A stretch of 64,000 nt of DNA from NCBI RefSeq assembly GCF_947503045.1, contig NZ_CANNCF010000002.1, positions 1-64,000 of the forward strand. The letters run 5' to 3'. Of the stretch, positions 8,096 to 16,811 are shown piece by piece (positions within the stretch are counted from its first letter, which is position 1; the number at the start of each line of letters is the position of its first letter). Source of the DNA: an uncultured Tateyamaria sp. GTDB taxonomy: Bacteria > Pseudomonadota > Alphaproteobacteria > Rhodobacterales > Rhodobacteraceae. The notes below the pieces were generated by a model that did no database searches, was not told the origin of the DNA, and was given only the letters and a program-made list of their open reading frames with translations. A program made the position numbers and the translations under genes.

Positions 8096-8507
8096 GACAT
8101 TCACGGCCCGCTGTTATTGCGGCGCCTCACGACTGACGATCCAAGGGCCATCGGAAACGGTGGCCTATTGTCATTGCAGCGATTGTCGCCGCTGGACCGG
8201 CGGACCGGTCGCCGCCTTCGCCGCCTTTGACGAGGCCGCCGTGGTCCCCAATCTGCCCGATCGCCTTTTGCAACTGGGCGGCGTGCGGCGCTGGACTTGT
8301 GAAACCTGCGGATCACCTTTGGCCGCCGCCTTCGACTACCTTGCCGGGCAGGTCTATGTCCCACTCGGGATCATCGATCAGGCCGATGCGCTGGCCCCCG
8401 TCCTGCACAGCCACGCGAACAGCGCGCTGCCCTGGTTGCATATCGAAGACGACCTGCCGCGCTCGCCGGGCACCGCACGCACCCGCCTGCGAGGGCCAGC
8501 AACATGA
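8085..8507 (+). CDS. GFA family zinc protein
   Basis: This 140-residue protein belongs to the glutathione-dependent formaldehyde-activating (GFA/CENP-V) family. Its zinc ligands are visible: C10 and C12, then C29-H-C-x-x-C34, then C72-x-x-C75. The founding member was proposed to catalyse S-hydroxymethylglutathione formation; most homologues have no proven activity. The start appears to be TTG at 8085, inside the end of nfuA (11-base overlap), because no ATG or GTG fits before the first conserved Cys. The end overlaps tsaB by 4 bases. Confidence 0.82.
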   Translation: MPSETFTARCYCGASRLTIQGPSETVAYCHCSDCRRWTGGPVAAFAAFDEAAVVPNLPDRLLQLGGVRRWTCETCGSPLAAAFDYLAGQVYVPLGIIDQADALAPVLHSHANSALPWLHIEDDLPRSPGTARTRLRGPAT

Positions 8508-9076
8508 GCGCACCGCTGATCCTCGGCTTTGACACGTCCGGGCCTCATTGCGCTGCGGCTTTGACCTTGGGCGAGACCCCCTTGCGCGCCGTCGGAGAGG
8601 ACATGGCGCGCGGACAGGCCGAACGGTTGATGGATCTGTTGCAAGAATTGCTAACCGCTGAGGGCAAGACTTGGGCCGATCTGTCGGCCATTGCCGTCGG
8701 GACCGGACCGGGCAACTTCACGGGGCTGCGCATCGGCGTCTCAGCTGCGCGCGGGCTGGCCCTGGGCCTTGGTATTCCGGCCTACGGCGTGACCGGATTC
8801 GACGCGCGCGTGCATGCCGCACCCCAGGGTCGCACGATCACCATCCCAGCACCCCGCGACATGGTCTATGTCCACGATGAGGGCGACGCACACCTAATCC
8901 CCGCAGACGCCGTCACCGCACCCGCACCAGCGCCAAGCCCCGCCGATCTGGCGGTGGGCGTCGCCCTTCATGCGGCGCGCATCTGGCCCGCCTCCGCGCC
9001 GCCGCCTGCGCCCTATTATGTCCGCCCGCCGGATGCCGCCCCGGCCCGCGATGCGCCGCCGCGCGTGCTGTCGTGA
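8504..9076 (+). CDS. tsaB: tRNA threonylcarbamoyladenosine biosynthesis protein TsaB
   Basis: The 190-residue protein shows the ASKHA ATPase-like fold of TsaB: L-G-F-D-T-S-G-P at the N-terminus and G-T-G-P-G-N-F-T-G-L-R-I-G near residues 66-78. TsaB partners TsaD and TsaE to place the t6A modification at A37 of tRNAs reading ANN codons; it lacks catalysis itself. It is about 40 residues shorter than E. coli TsaB at the C-terminal end, which is proline- and alanine-rich. It overlaps the GFA gene and rimI by 4 bases each; the tsaB-rimI pairing is common in bacteria. Confidence 0.92.
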   Translation: MSAPLILGFDTSGPHCAAALTLGETPLRAVGEDMARGQAERLMDLLQELLTAEGKTWADLSAIAVGTGPGNFTGLRIGVSAARGLALGLGIPAYGVTGFDARVHAAPQGRTITIPAPRDMVYVHDEGDAHLIPADAVTAPAPAPSPADLAVGVALHAARIWPASAPPPAPYYVRPPDAAPARDAPPRVLS

Positions 9077-9519
9077 CGCCGCAAAACCTCGCCGATTTGC
9101 ACGCCGCAGCCTTTACACAAGACAGGCCGTGGTCGGCAGAAGAGTTCGCCGCGCTGCTCGACAGCCCACATTGTCACCTGACGGATGCCGCCCATGGCTT
9201 TGCCCTGTGGCGGGCGGTTGCGGGTGAGGCGGAACTGCTGACCATCGCCACCCATCCCGACCATCGCCGTCAAGGCGTGGCGAAGGCGCTGATGCAACGC
9301 TGGATGGGCGACGCCCAGACCCGCGCCGGAACGGCATTCCTCGAAGTGGCGGCGGATAACACTGCGGCCATAAGGCTTTATGCCCGGTTCGGCTTTGACG
9401 AAGTGGCGCGCCGCACAGGCTATTACAAACGCGCGGGTCAGGCAGTCGATGCGCTGATCCTGCGCGTGGACCTGCCCGTTTCCAGCTTTCAAAAACCCAT
9501 CGACAGCCGGTCACGCTAG
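9073..9519 (+). CDS. rimI: Ribosomal protein S18 alanine N-acetyltransferase RimI
   Basis: This 148-residue GNAT acetyltransferase has the acetyl-CoA loop in H-P-D-H-R-R-Q-G-V-A-K-A-L near residue 80 and the downstream A-A-I-R-L-Y-x-R-F-G-F-D typical of RimI. In E. coli RimI acetylates the N-terminal alanine of ribosomal protein S18. The start is a GTG at 9073 sharing the GTGA overlap with the tsaB stop, a sign of translational coupling. It ends the nfuA-GFA-tsaB-rimI run. Confidence 0.88.
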   Translation: MTPQNLADLHAAAFTQDRPWSAEEFAALLDSPHCHLTDAAHGFALWRAVAGEAELLTIATHPDHRRQGVAKALMQRWMGDAQTRAGTAFLEVAADNTAAIRLYARFGFDEVARRTGYYKRAGQAVDALILRVDLPVSSFQKPIDSRSR

Positions 9520-9609
9520 GGCCAGTTCAGGGGCAAACAGCACACCGCACAAAGGTTCAGCGTATCGCAAGGTCAGCCCGTGATGCCTGCCCGTGCCACT
9601 AAAAAGCGG

Positions 9610-9638
9610 TTGACCCCACCCCGCCCCTGCGGCCTAAT
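9610..9638 (+). promoter_or_regulatory. Candidate sigma-70 promoter of the BMP transporter operon
   Basis: TTGACC (9610-9615) and CCTAAT (9633-9638) are separated by exactly 17 bases and lie about 80 bp ahead of the substrate-binding protein start. Both hexamers are good but not perfect matches to the housekeeping consensus. Confidence 0.5.
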
Positions 9639-9716
9639 CCCGCCTGATCACTGCGATCCCGGGCGCACCGTGCTGCTGGTGCCGCCCCAAACATAAAACA
9701 CGGGAGACATGTCCAC

Positions 9717-10712
9717 ATGACACTCATGCAGAAATTCCTCGGCGCAAGCGCTGCACTGGCCCTGACGGCAGGTGTTGCCACTGCCGATCCCGCCCTGATC
9801 TTCGATCTTGGTGGAAAATTTGACAAATCCTTTAACGAAGCGGCCTTCAACGGCGCCAAGCGCTGGGCCGACACAACCGGCGGCACATTTCGCGAAATCG
9901 AACTGCAATCCGAAGCACAGCGCGAGCAGGCCCTGCGCCGCTTTGCCGAAGCGGGCGCGAACCCGATCGTCATGGCAGGCTTTGCCTTTGCTGACGCACT
10001 GGGTCAGGTGGCGGCGGATTATCCCGACACCAAATTCACCATCATCGACATGGTCGTTGACGCACCGAACGTCCGCTCGGTCGTGTTCAACGAGCATGAG
10101 GGGTCCTACCTTGTCGGCATGATGGCCGCGATGGCTTCGGAATCCGACACTGTCGGCTTTATCGGCGGCATGGACATCCCGCTGATCCGTAAATTCGCCT
10201 GCGGCTATGCCCAAGGCGTCAAGGCTGTGAACGCGGATGCCACGATTGTGGCCAACATGACCGGCACAACACCAGCCGCGTGGAATGACCCCGTCAAGGG
10301 TTCCGAACTGACCAAGGCCCAGATCAGCCAGGGTGCTGACGTGGTCTATGCCGCGGCGGGCGGCACTGGCGTGGGCGTGCTGCAGACAGCCGCCGACGAA
10401 GGCATCCTGTCCATCGGCGTCGACAGCAACCAGAACTACCTGCACTCGGGCAAGGTTCTGACATCGATGATGAAGCGGGTGGACAACGCCGTTTACGAGG
10501 CATTCTCGGATGGCGTTGACATGGAAACCGGGTTCCAGGTGATGGGTCTGGCCAATGGCGGCGTCGGCTATGCGCTGGACGAGCACAACGCCGATCTGGT
10601 CCCTGCCTCCATGCGCAACGCGGTGGACGAGGCGTCGGACAAGATCGCCAGCGGCGAGTTGGCCGTGCATGACTACATGTCGGATGACAGCTGTCCTGTT
10701 CTGGACTTCTGA
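9717..10712 (+). CDS. BMP family ABC transporter substrate-binding protein
   Basis: The 331-residue protein has a cleavable signal peptide (residues 1 to about 23, ending A-T-A-D) and the BMP/PnrA lipoprotein-like fold: F-D-K-S-F-N-E-A-A-F-N-G near residue 40, and F-I-G-G-M-D-I-P-L-I-R near 150. It lacks the lipobox Cys of the spirochete proteins and should be free in the periplasm. PnrA-type proteins bind purine nucleosides; here that is inferred. It heads the operon with its ATPase and two permeases. A strong hairpin follows its stop. Confidence 0.88.
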   Translation: MTLMQKFLGASAALALTAGVATADPALIFDLGGKFDKSFNEAAFNGAKRWADTTGGTFREIELQSEAQREQALRRFAEAGANPIVMAGFAFADALGQVAADYPDTKFTIIDMVVDAPNVRSVVFNEHEGSYLVGMMAAMASESDTVGFIGGMDIPLIRKFACGYAQGVKAVNADATIVANMTGTTPAAWNDPVKGSELTKAQISQGADVVYAAAGGTGVGVLQTAADEGILSIGVDSNQNYLHSGKVLTSMMKRVDNAVYEAFSDGVDMETGFQVMGLANGGVGYALDEHNADLVPASMRNAVDEASDKIASGELAVHDYMSDDSCPVLDF

Positions 10713-10730
10713 TCTGATCCGATAACATTC

Positions 10731-10766
10731 GGGCCGTGCCGCATGTTCTTGTGGCGCGGCCCTTTT
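10731..10766 (+). terminator. Hairpin terminator/attenuator after the binding-protein gene
   Basis: Positions 10731-10742 and 10751-10762 pair over 12 bp (two G-U wobbles) around an eight-base loop, followed by TTTT. It sits between the binding-protein gene and the ATPase gene, where partial termination would give more binding protein than transporter, a common arrangement. Confidence 0.75.
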
Positions 10767-10789
10767 GACTAGCCGGGAAACAAATTGAT

Positions 10790-12319
10790 ATGACCGCCCC
10801 CGCCATTGAACTCAAAGGCATTTCCAAAGCCTTCGGTCCGGTACAAGCCAACAAAGACATTTCGATCAGCGTCATGCCGGGCACGATCCACGGCATCATC
10901 GGCGAAAACGGCGCGGGCAAATCAACGCTGATGTCGATCCTCTACGGGTTTTACAAGGCGGACGCGGGCGAGATCTACATCGCCGGAAACCGCACCGAGA
11001 TCCCCGACAGCCAGGCCGCCATTGCCGCCGGTATCGGCATGGTGTTCCAGCACTTCAAACTGGTCGAGAACTTTACCGTTCTGGAAAACATCATTCTCGG
11101 GGCCGAAGATGGCGGGTTTCTGAAACCGTCGCTGGCCAAAGCGCGCAAGTCGCTCATCGAACTGGCCGCCGAATACGAATTGAACGTCGACCCCGACGCA
11201 CTGATCGAAGAGATCGGCGTGGGCATGCAACAGCGGGTCGAAATCCTCAAGGCGCTCTATCGGCAGGCCGACATCCTGATCCTGGACGAGCCCACCGGCG
11301 TGCTGACCCCGTCCGAGGCCGACCAGCTGTTCCGCATTCTGGGCCGCCTGCGCGAAGAGGGCAAAACCATCATCCTGATCACCCACAAGCTGCGCGAGAT
11401 CATGGACACAACCGACACCGTCAGCGTGATGCGGCGCGGCGAAATGACCGCGACGGTCAAGACGGCCGAAACCTCGCCCGAGCATCTGGCCGAGTTGATG
11501 GTGGGGCGCAAAGTGCTGCTGCGTGTCGACAAGACGCCTGCCAAACCGGGTGATGTTGTTCTTGATATCAAAGGCTTGCGCGTCGTTGACGATCAAAAGG
11601 TTGAACGGCTGCGCGGCATTGATCTGCAGGTGCGGGCCGGGGAAATCCTTGGCATTGCGGGCGTGGCGGGCAACGGCCAGTCCGAACTGCTTGAGGTGCT
11701 GGGCGGTTATGCGCACGGCACCGGCACAATCACCCTGAACGGGCAACCGGTTGAACTGTCCGGCAAAAACTCGGATGGTCGCTCGCGCCGCGCGCGCGGC
11801 ATCGCACACGTGCCCGAAGACCGCCAGCGCGAAGGTCTAATCATGGACTTTTCGGCGTGGGAAAACACTGCCTTCGGCTATCACCACGATCCTGCCTATC
11901 AATCCGGCATGCTGTCCAACAACGCCGCGATCAAGGCCGAAACGCAAGCCAAGATGGACCGCTTTGACGTCCGCCCGCCGCATCCGCATCTGGCGGCCAA
12001 GAATTTCTCTGGCGGCAACCAGCAAAAGATCGTTCTGGCCCGCGAGATCGAGCGCAATCCCGACCTGCTGCTGATCGGCCAGCCCACACGCGGCGTGGAC
12101 ATCGGGGCCATCGAATTCATCCACCAGCAAATTGTTGCGCTGCGCGATCAGGGCAAGGCGATCCTGCTGGTGTCGGTCGAGCTGGAGGAAATCCTGAGCC
12201 TCGCCGACCGCGTCGCCGTCATGTTCGACGGGCAGGTCATGGGCGAGCGGATGCCGGAACAGACCAATGAAAAAGAGCTCGGCCTGTTGATGGCCGGAGT
12301 AAGCGGGGACGCAGCATGA
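10790..12319 (+). CDS. ABC transporter ATP-binding protein, two nucleotide-binding domains (BMP/nucleoside importer)
   Basis: The 509-residue protein has two fused ABC domains. The first (about 5-250) has Walker A G-E-N-G-A-G-K-S-T near 38-46 and Walker B L-I-L-D-E-P-T-G-V-L. The second (about 255-505) has the degenerate Walker A G-V-A-G-N-G-Q-S and the signature F-S-G-G-N-Q-Q-K. This pairing of one good and one degenerate site is usual for the sugar/nucleoside importers (RbsA, YufO type). It powers the permeases encoded at 12869 and 13990. The ATG of the next gene overlaps its stop by 4 bases. Confidence 0.92.
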   Translation: MTAPAIELKGISKAFGPVQANKDISISVMPGTIHGIIGENGAGKSTLMSILYGFYKADAGEIYIAGNRTEIPDSQAAIAAGIGMVFQHFKLVENFTVLENIILGAEDGGFLKPSLAKARKSLIELAAEYELNVDPDALIEEIGVGMQQRVEILKALYRQADILILDEPTGVLTPSEADQLFRILGRLREEGKTIILITHKLREIMDTTDTVSVMRRGEMTATVKTAETSPEHLAELMVGRKVLLRVDKTPAKPGDVVLDIKGLRVVDDQKVERLRGIDLQVRAGEILGIAGVAGNGQSELLEVLGGYAHGTGTITLNGQPVELSGKNSDGRSRRARGIAHVPEDRQREGLIMDFSAWENTAFGYHHDPAYQSGMLSNNAAIKAETQAKMDRFDVRPPHPHLAAKNFSGGNQQKIVLAREIERNPDLLLIGQPTRGVDIGAIEFIHQQIVALRDQGKAILLVSVELEEILSLADRVAVMFDGQVMGERMPEQTNEKELGLLMAGVSGDAA

Positions 12320-12867
12320 AACGCTATTTGACGGCTTTGGCGGTGGCGGTGACCTGCGTGGCCACCACAGCGACCAGCCAGACCGAGTTGGACCGCTTCG
12401 ACATCTCGATCAACGCCGAAGACGAGACCGCCCAATCCACCCTGATGACACTGGCCACGACATTCGCAATGATGGCGCCGCGCACCTCGGGCCAGCGCAA
12501 GGCCTCACGCCTTGAGTTCCGCTCGGGCAACGGGTTGGTCGAAGACGGCGCCGCCTCGGAAAAGCTGCGCACCGCTCTGCCAGGACCGCTCGCCAACTCC
12601 ATCGCACAGGTCGCATCCGTTGCCAGCCCCTGTGACGTCTCGCGCCACCGCTTTGACGACACGGATGTGCTGATGGTGATCCACGACAGTGGCGTCGGCC
12701 AGCCGCAGGACACGCTGCGCTGCTTTATTGCGGGGCTGTGGGTCTATCACGCAGGCAGCACCGAGAGCATTTCGGTGGACGACTGGCGCGCGCCTTATGC
12801 ACGCATCCTTGCCTCTCTGGCCGGGGGGCGGCCCGCCTTTTCCGGCTTTGTGGTCGAGGAGAACTGA
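12316..12867 (+). CDS. Secreted hypothetical protein inside the BMP transporter operon
   Basis: This 183-residue protein starts with a signal peptide (K-R-Y-L-T-A-L-A-V-A-V-T-C-V-A ... cleavage near residue 22). The mature part has two cysteines (C-D-V-S-R-H near 112 and L-R-C-F near 135) that could form a disulfide, and no family I recognise. It overlaps the ATPase gene by 4 bases and ends one base before the permease start, so it is made as part of the transporter unit. A periplasmic accessory of the importer is a fair guess, but nothing in the sequence proves it. Confidence 0.75.
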   Translation: MKRYLTALAVAVTCVATTATSQTELDRFDISINAEDETAQSTLMTLATTFAMMAPRTSGQRKASRLEFRSGNGLVEDGAASEKLRTALPGPLANSIAQVASVASPCDVSRHRFDDTDVLMVIHDSGVGQPQDTLRCFIAGLWVYHAGSTESISVDDWRAPYARILASLAGGRPAFSGFVVEEN

Positions 12868-12868
12868 C

Positions 12869-13984
12869 ATGGACGTGATGCCAAAATGGGCCGAGGTCAC
12901 CCTTGTGCCGCTGATCTCGCTGCTGCTGGCGGCGATCCTGTCGGCCCTTGTGATCCTCGCCATCGGAGAGGACCCCGTCGCCGCCGTCAAACTGATGGTT
13001 TCGGGCGCGCTGGGGTCGACCTATGGCTGGGGCTATACCCTGTATTACGCGACGAATTTCATGTTCACCGGGCTGGCTGTGGCTGTCGCCATTCACGCGG
13101 GCCTGTTCAACATTGGTGGCGAGGGTCAGGCGATGCTGGGCGGGCTTGGCGTTGCCCTTGTGTGCCTGTTCATTCCATGGCCACATTGGACCATCGCCGT
13201 ACTTGCCGCCGTGGTCGGTTCGGCCCTGTTTGGCGCACTTTGGGCCGCGATCCCAGCCTATCTACAGGCCAAACGCGGCAGCCATATCGTGATCACCACG
13301 ATCATGTTCAACTTTATCGCCGCAGCCGTGCTGAACTACACGCTGGTCAACGTACTGCGCCCTGCGGGCAGCATGGACCCTGCGACCGAGCGCTTTCCCG
13401 AGGCCGTGCATCTGCCCTCGTTGCATGAACTGCTCGCGCCCTTTGGCATCGCCTTTTCCAAGGCTGCCCCGGCCAATGTGTCGCTGGTGATCGCGGTGAT
13501 CGCCTGCGTGCTGGTCTGGCTGCTGATCTGGCGCACGCCGCTGGGTCTTGAGATCCGATCCTATGGCAAATCCCAGCGCGCGGCGCGCTATGCAGGCATC
13601 GGCGCGGTGCGCATCACCATGATCGCCATGCTGATCTCGGGCGGGCTTGCGGGCATGATGGCCATCAACAACGTCATGGGCGAGGCCGAGCGTCTGGTGC
13701 TGAACGCCGTCGAAGGCGCCGGGTTCATCGGCATCGCCGTGGCCCTGATGGGGCGCAGCCACCCGGTGGGTGTGTTTCTGGCCGCGATTCTCTTTGGCTT
13801 TCTCTATCAGGGGGGCGCCGAACTCGCGCTTTGGACGTCGATCCCGCGTGAATTGATCGTCGTCATCCAGGCTCTCGTGATCCTGTTCACCGGCGCACTC
13901 GACAACATGGTGCGCATGCCGCTTGAACGCATATTCCTGGCGCTGCGCGCATCCCGCAGCCCCAAATCGACAGCGGCGGAGTAA
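12869..13984 (+). CDS. ABC transporter permease (BMP/nucleoside importer, YufP type)
   Basis: The 371-residue membrane protein has about ten hydrophobic helices and the BPD_transp_2 pattern, including N-I-G-G-E-G-Q near residue 83 and the coupling segment R-A-A-R-Y-A-G-I near 240-248. It forms half of the membrane channel with the product of the next gene. The ATG at 12869 is chosen from the hydrophobic N-terminus and the one-base gap to the previous stop; a longer frame reading from 12689 lies inside that gene. Confidence 0.9.
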   Translation: MDVMPKWAEVTLVPLISLLLAAILSALVILAIGEDPVAAVKLMVSGALGSTYGWGYTLYYATNFMFTGLAVAVAIHAGLFNIGGEGQAMLGGLGVALVCLFIPWPHWTIAVLAAVVGSALFGALWAAIPAYLQAKRGSHIVITTIMFNFIAAAVLNYTLVNVLRPAGSMDPATERFPEAVHLPSLHELLAPFGIAFSKAAPANVSLVIAVIACVLVWLLIWRTPLGLEIRSYGKSQRAARYAGIGAVRITMIAMLISGGLAGMMAINNVMGEAERLVLNAVEGAGFIGIAVALMGRSHPVGVFLAAILFGFLYQGGAELALWTSIPRELIVVIQALVILFTGALDNMVRMPLERIFLALRASRSPKSTAAE

Positions 13985-13989
13985 GGGAC

Positions 13990-14964
13990 ATGGGATTTTT
14001 CGCACTCTTTGATCTGTCCGTCCTCGACACCACCGTGCGGTTGGCCACGCCGCTGCTGCTGGCCTGCCTTGCGGGGCTGTTTTCCGAACGGGGCGGGATT
14101 TTCGACATCGGTCTTGAGGGCAAGATGCTGGCGGCGGCCTTTTTCTCGGCGGCCCTTGCGGCGATGACCGGGTCGGTCTGGATCGGGTTGCTGGCCGGGG
14201 TGGCTGCGTCGCTGGTTCTGTCTGCCGTGCATGGGCTTGCCTCGATCACCTTCCGAGGCAACCAGCTGATTTCGGGCGTTGCGATCAATTTCCTTGCCGC
14301 GGGCCTGACCGTGCTGATTGCCCAAAGCTGGTTCCAGCAAGGTGGGCGCACCCCGTCCCTGATCGGTGGCGGTCGGTTCGAGCCGATCACCCTGCCCTTT
14401 GCCGAGGCCCTCAGCAACGTGCCCGTTTTCGGGCCCATCTATGCCGAGCTGATTTCGGGGCACTCGATCCTTGTCTATGTCGCGCTGCTGTGCGTGCCGG
14501 GCACGTGGTACATCCTGTTCCGCACCCGATTTGGCCTGCGCCTGCGTGCCGTGGGCGAAAACCCCGCAGCCGTGGATACAGCGGGGGTGTCGGTTGTCAC
14601 CTTGCGCTTTGCCGCCGTGGGCATCTGCGGGATCCTGTGCGGCATTGCCGGGGCCTATCTCGCCACCGGGCTGCAGGCAGGCTTCGTCAAGGACATGACC
14701 GCCGGGCGCGGGTTCATTGCACTTGCGGCCCTGATCTTTGCCAAATGGCGGCCCTGGCATGCGCTGTGGGCGACGCTGTTGTTTGGATATCTGCAGGCCA
14801 TCGCCCTGCGGCCCGACATCATCGAGGGCGCGCTTGGCTTCAAGGTACAGGTGCAATTGCTGGATGCGATGCCCTACATCCTGACCGTTGTCATCCTCGC
14901 CGGATTCGTCGGCAAGGCGATTCCGCCCCGTGCGGGGGGTGAGCCTTACGTGAAAGAACGCTGA
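13990..14964 (+). CDS. ABC transporter permease (BMP/nucleoside importer, YufQ type)
   Basis: The 324-residue protein has eight to ten membrane helices. Landmarks are the early E-R-G-G-I-F-D-I-G-L-E-G (residues 33-44), a hallmark of this permease branch, and G-E-N-P-A-A-V-D-T-A-G near 190. It pairs with the 12869 permease. It starts 5 bases after the previous stop with AAGGG upstream and is the last gene of the operon. I see no strong terminator after it. Confidence 0.9.
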   Translation: MGFFALFDLSVLDTTVRLATPLLLACLAGLFSERGGIFDIGLEGKMLAAAFFSAALAAMTGSVWIGLLAGVAASLVLSAVHGLASITFRGNQLISGVAINFLAAGLTVLIAQSWFQQGGRTPSLIGGGRFEPITLPFAEALSNVPVFGPIYAELISGHSILVYVALLCVPGTWYILFRTRFGLRLRAVGENPAAVDTAGVSVVTLRFAAVGICGILCGIAGAYLATGLQAGFVKDMTAGRGFIALAALIFAKWRPWHALWATLLFGYLQAIALRPDIIEGALGFKVQVQLLDAMPYILTVVILAGFVGKAIPPRAGGEPYVKER

Positions 14965-15066
14965 CAGACCCTGTCGTAGGTCCAGTTTTCCGACTTTCAC
15001 ATCGCCAGTTTGCTGCAGAGCGGCGAGACACCTTGATTTACCCGCGCCGGAGCGCCAAAGAAGGGT

Positions 15067-15981
15067 ATGCAAATCTACCTCCCCATCGCCGAGGTTTCGG
15101 TCAATGCGTTCCTCCTGTTGGGGTTGGGCGGCCTGGTGGGCATTCTTTCGGGGATGTTCGGGGTCGGCGGCGGATTTTTGATGACGCCGCTCTTGTTCTT
15201 TATCGGCATCCCTCCGGCCGTGGCCGTGGCCACCGAAGCCAACCAGATCGTGGCATCGTCCTTTTCCGGGGTTCTGGCCCATCTGAAACGAAAGACGGTG
15301 GACCTCAGGATGGGCTGTGTCCTGCTGGTGGGGGGCCTCATCGGGGCCGCCCTTGGCGTGGTGCTGTTCAACTATCTCAAGTCGCTGGGACAGGTCGATC
15401 TGCTGGTCAAGCTTTGCTACGTGCTGTTTCTGGGCATCATCGGCGGGCTGATGTTCATCGAATCCCTGAATGCCATCCGCAACACCAAGAAGGGCAAAGT
15501 GCCCACCCGCAAGAAACACAACTGGATCCACAAACTGCCATTCAAGATGCGGTTCCGGGTGTCGGGCCTTTATATTTCGGTCATTCCGCCGGTGCTTGTG
15601 GGGCTGTGCGTGGGTGTTCTGGCCGCCATCATGGGTGTGGGCGGCGGGTTTATCATGGTGCCTGCGATGATCTACCTGCTGGGCATGCCGACCAAGGTTG
15701 TTGTGGGCACATCGCTGTTCCAGATCATCTTTGTGACCGCATTCACGACCATGCTGCACGCCACAACGAACTTTACCGTCGACATCGTGCTGGCCGTTCT
15801 GCTGCTGGTGGGTGGCGTCGTCGGGGCGCAGATCGGCACCCGCATCGGGGTAAAGATGAAGGCTGAACAGCTGCGCATCCTGCTGGCCCTGATGGTGCTG
15901 GCGGTCTGTGGCAAACTGGCCTTTGACCTCTTGGTCACGCCAAGCGAATTCTTCACCATCGCTGCGTCAGGAGGCCACTGA
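15067..15981 (+). CDS. TauE/SafE family sulfite/anion exporter
   Basis: The 304-residue membrane protein has the duplicated TauE/SafE signature G-V-G-G-G-F, at about residues 36-41 and 195-200, each beginning a half with about four helices. Family members export sulfite, sulfoacetate or related small anions across the inner membrane; the substrate here is unknown. Its stop shares one base with the start of the Alph_Pro_TM gene. The two genes are found together in related genomes as far as I recall. A second, shorter family member lies at 40202. Confidence 0.88.
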   Translation: MQIYLPIAEVSVNAFLLLGLGGLVGILSGMFGVGGGFLMTPLLFFIGIPPAVAVATEANQIVASSFSGVLAHLKRKTVDLRMGCVLLVGGLIGAALGVVLFNYLKSLGQVDLLVKLCYVLFLGIIGGLMFIESLNAIRNTKKGKVPTRKKHNWIHKLPFKMRFRVSGLYISVIPPVLVGLCVGVLAAIMGVGGGFIMVPAMIYLLGMPTKVVVGTSLFQIIFVTAFTTMLHATTNFTVDIVLAVLLLVGGVVGAQIGTRIGVKMKAEQLRILLALMVLAVCGKLAFDLLVTPSEFFTIAASGGH

Positions 15982-16736
15982 TGCGCACTCTGTTCGCCCT
16001 TTTGCTGCTGATCCTGCCAACAGCCATCACCGCCGAAGAAGTGGTGCTCGGCCTCAGCCAGGACGAGGTGGCGATCACCACCAGCTTTGACGGCTCCGAG
16101 ATTTTTGTCTTTGGCGCGGTCAAGCGCGAAACCACAATCCCCGAGGGTGATCTGGGCGTGATTGTCACAATCTCTGGCCCGCCGCTGCCCGTCACCGTGC
16201 GGCGCAAGGAACGGCGCTTTGGCATCTGGGTCAACACCGAAGGCGTCGATATCGAAGCCGCACCCAGCTATTACGCAGTGGCCACAAGCGGGCCGTTCGA
16301 CGAGGTGCTGAGCATCCGCGACAACCTGCAATACAAAGTCTCAGTCCCCAGCATGATCGAGGCTATCAGCGCACCGACCGAAGTGATCGACGCCAGCAGC
16401 TACGTGAACGCGCTGCTGCGCATTCGCGAACGGGCGGGCAGTTTCCTGTTGCTCGAAGGGGCTGTGGTGGTGGACGAACAAACCCTGTTCCGCACCCGCA
16501 TCCAACTGCCCTCGGCGCTGACAGAAGGGGCTTATGCGACCCGCATTTTCCTGACCCGCGACGGCGTGGTGATTTCCGACTACGAGACCAGCATCGACGT
16601 GCGCAAGGTCGGACTGGAACGCTGGCTGTTTTCGCTCAGCCGCGAACAGCCGATGGTCTATGGGCTGATGTCGCTGGCCATCGCAATCTTTGCCGGTTGG
16701 GGCGCGTCTGCCGCGTTTTCCCTGCTGCGCAACTGA
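15981..16736 (+). CDS. Alph_Pro_TM family protein (TIGR02186)
   Basis: The 251-residue protein has a signal peptide (residues 1-18), a periplasmic beta-rich domain (E-V-V-L-G-L-S-Q-D-E-V-A-I-T-T-S-F-D-G-S-E-I-F-V-F-G-A near 20-46), and one C-terminal membrane helix (about 226-248). This matches the alphaproteobacterial family Alph_Pro_TM. Its role is unknown. It overlaps the TauE/SafE exporter by one base, so the likely job is as a periplasmic, membrane-tethered partner of that exporter. That is inference from context. Confidence 0.85.
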   Translation: MRTLFALLLLILPTAITAEEVVLGLSQDEVAITTSFDGSEIFVFGAVKRETTIPEGDLGVIVTISGPPLPVTVRRKERRFGIWVNTEGVDIEAAPSYYAVATSGPFDEVLSIRDNLQYKVSVPSMIEAISAPTEVIDASSYVNALLRIRERAGSFLLLEGAVVVDEQTLFRTRIQLPSALTEGAYATRIFLTRDGVVISDYETSIDVRKVGLERWLFSLSREQPMVYGLMSLAIAIFAGWGASAAFSLLRN

Positions 16737-16749
16737 TCGCCGCTGCCGT

Positions 16750-16806
16750 GTCGGAACGAGGGGCCAGCCCCTCGCGCTCCTCGTGGTATTTTTCGTCAGA
16801 AGAAAC
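16750..16806 (+). repeat. 57-bp intergenic repeat, copy 1
   Basis: The segment runs GTCGGAACG, a GC hairpin (GAGGGGC-CA-GCCCCTC), CTCGTGGTATTTTT, CGTCAGAAGAAAC. The same layout appears in reverse orientation at 54692-54747. It lies between convergent genes. The hairpin plus T-run could terminate transcription from the Alph_Pro_TM gene, but the conserved tail beyond the T-run is more than a terminator needs. Confidence 0.75.
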
Positions 16807-16811
16807 TCTGG

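Noticed and set aside
13807-15759. 650-codon open frame on the minus strand opposite the importer permeases
   Set aside because: It is the antisense shadow of two clear membrane-protein genes in GC-rich DNA; its product is a His/Gln/Arg-rich string without family features.
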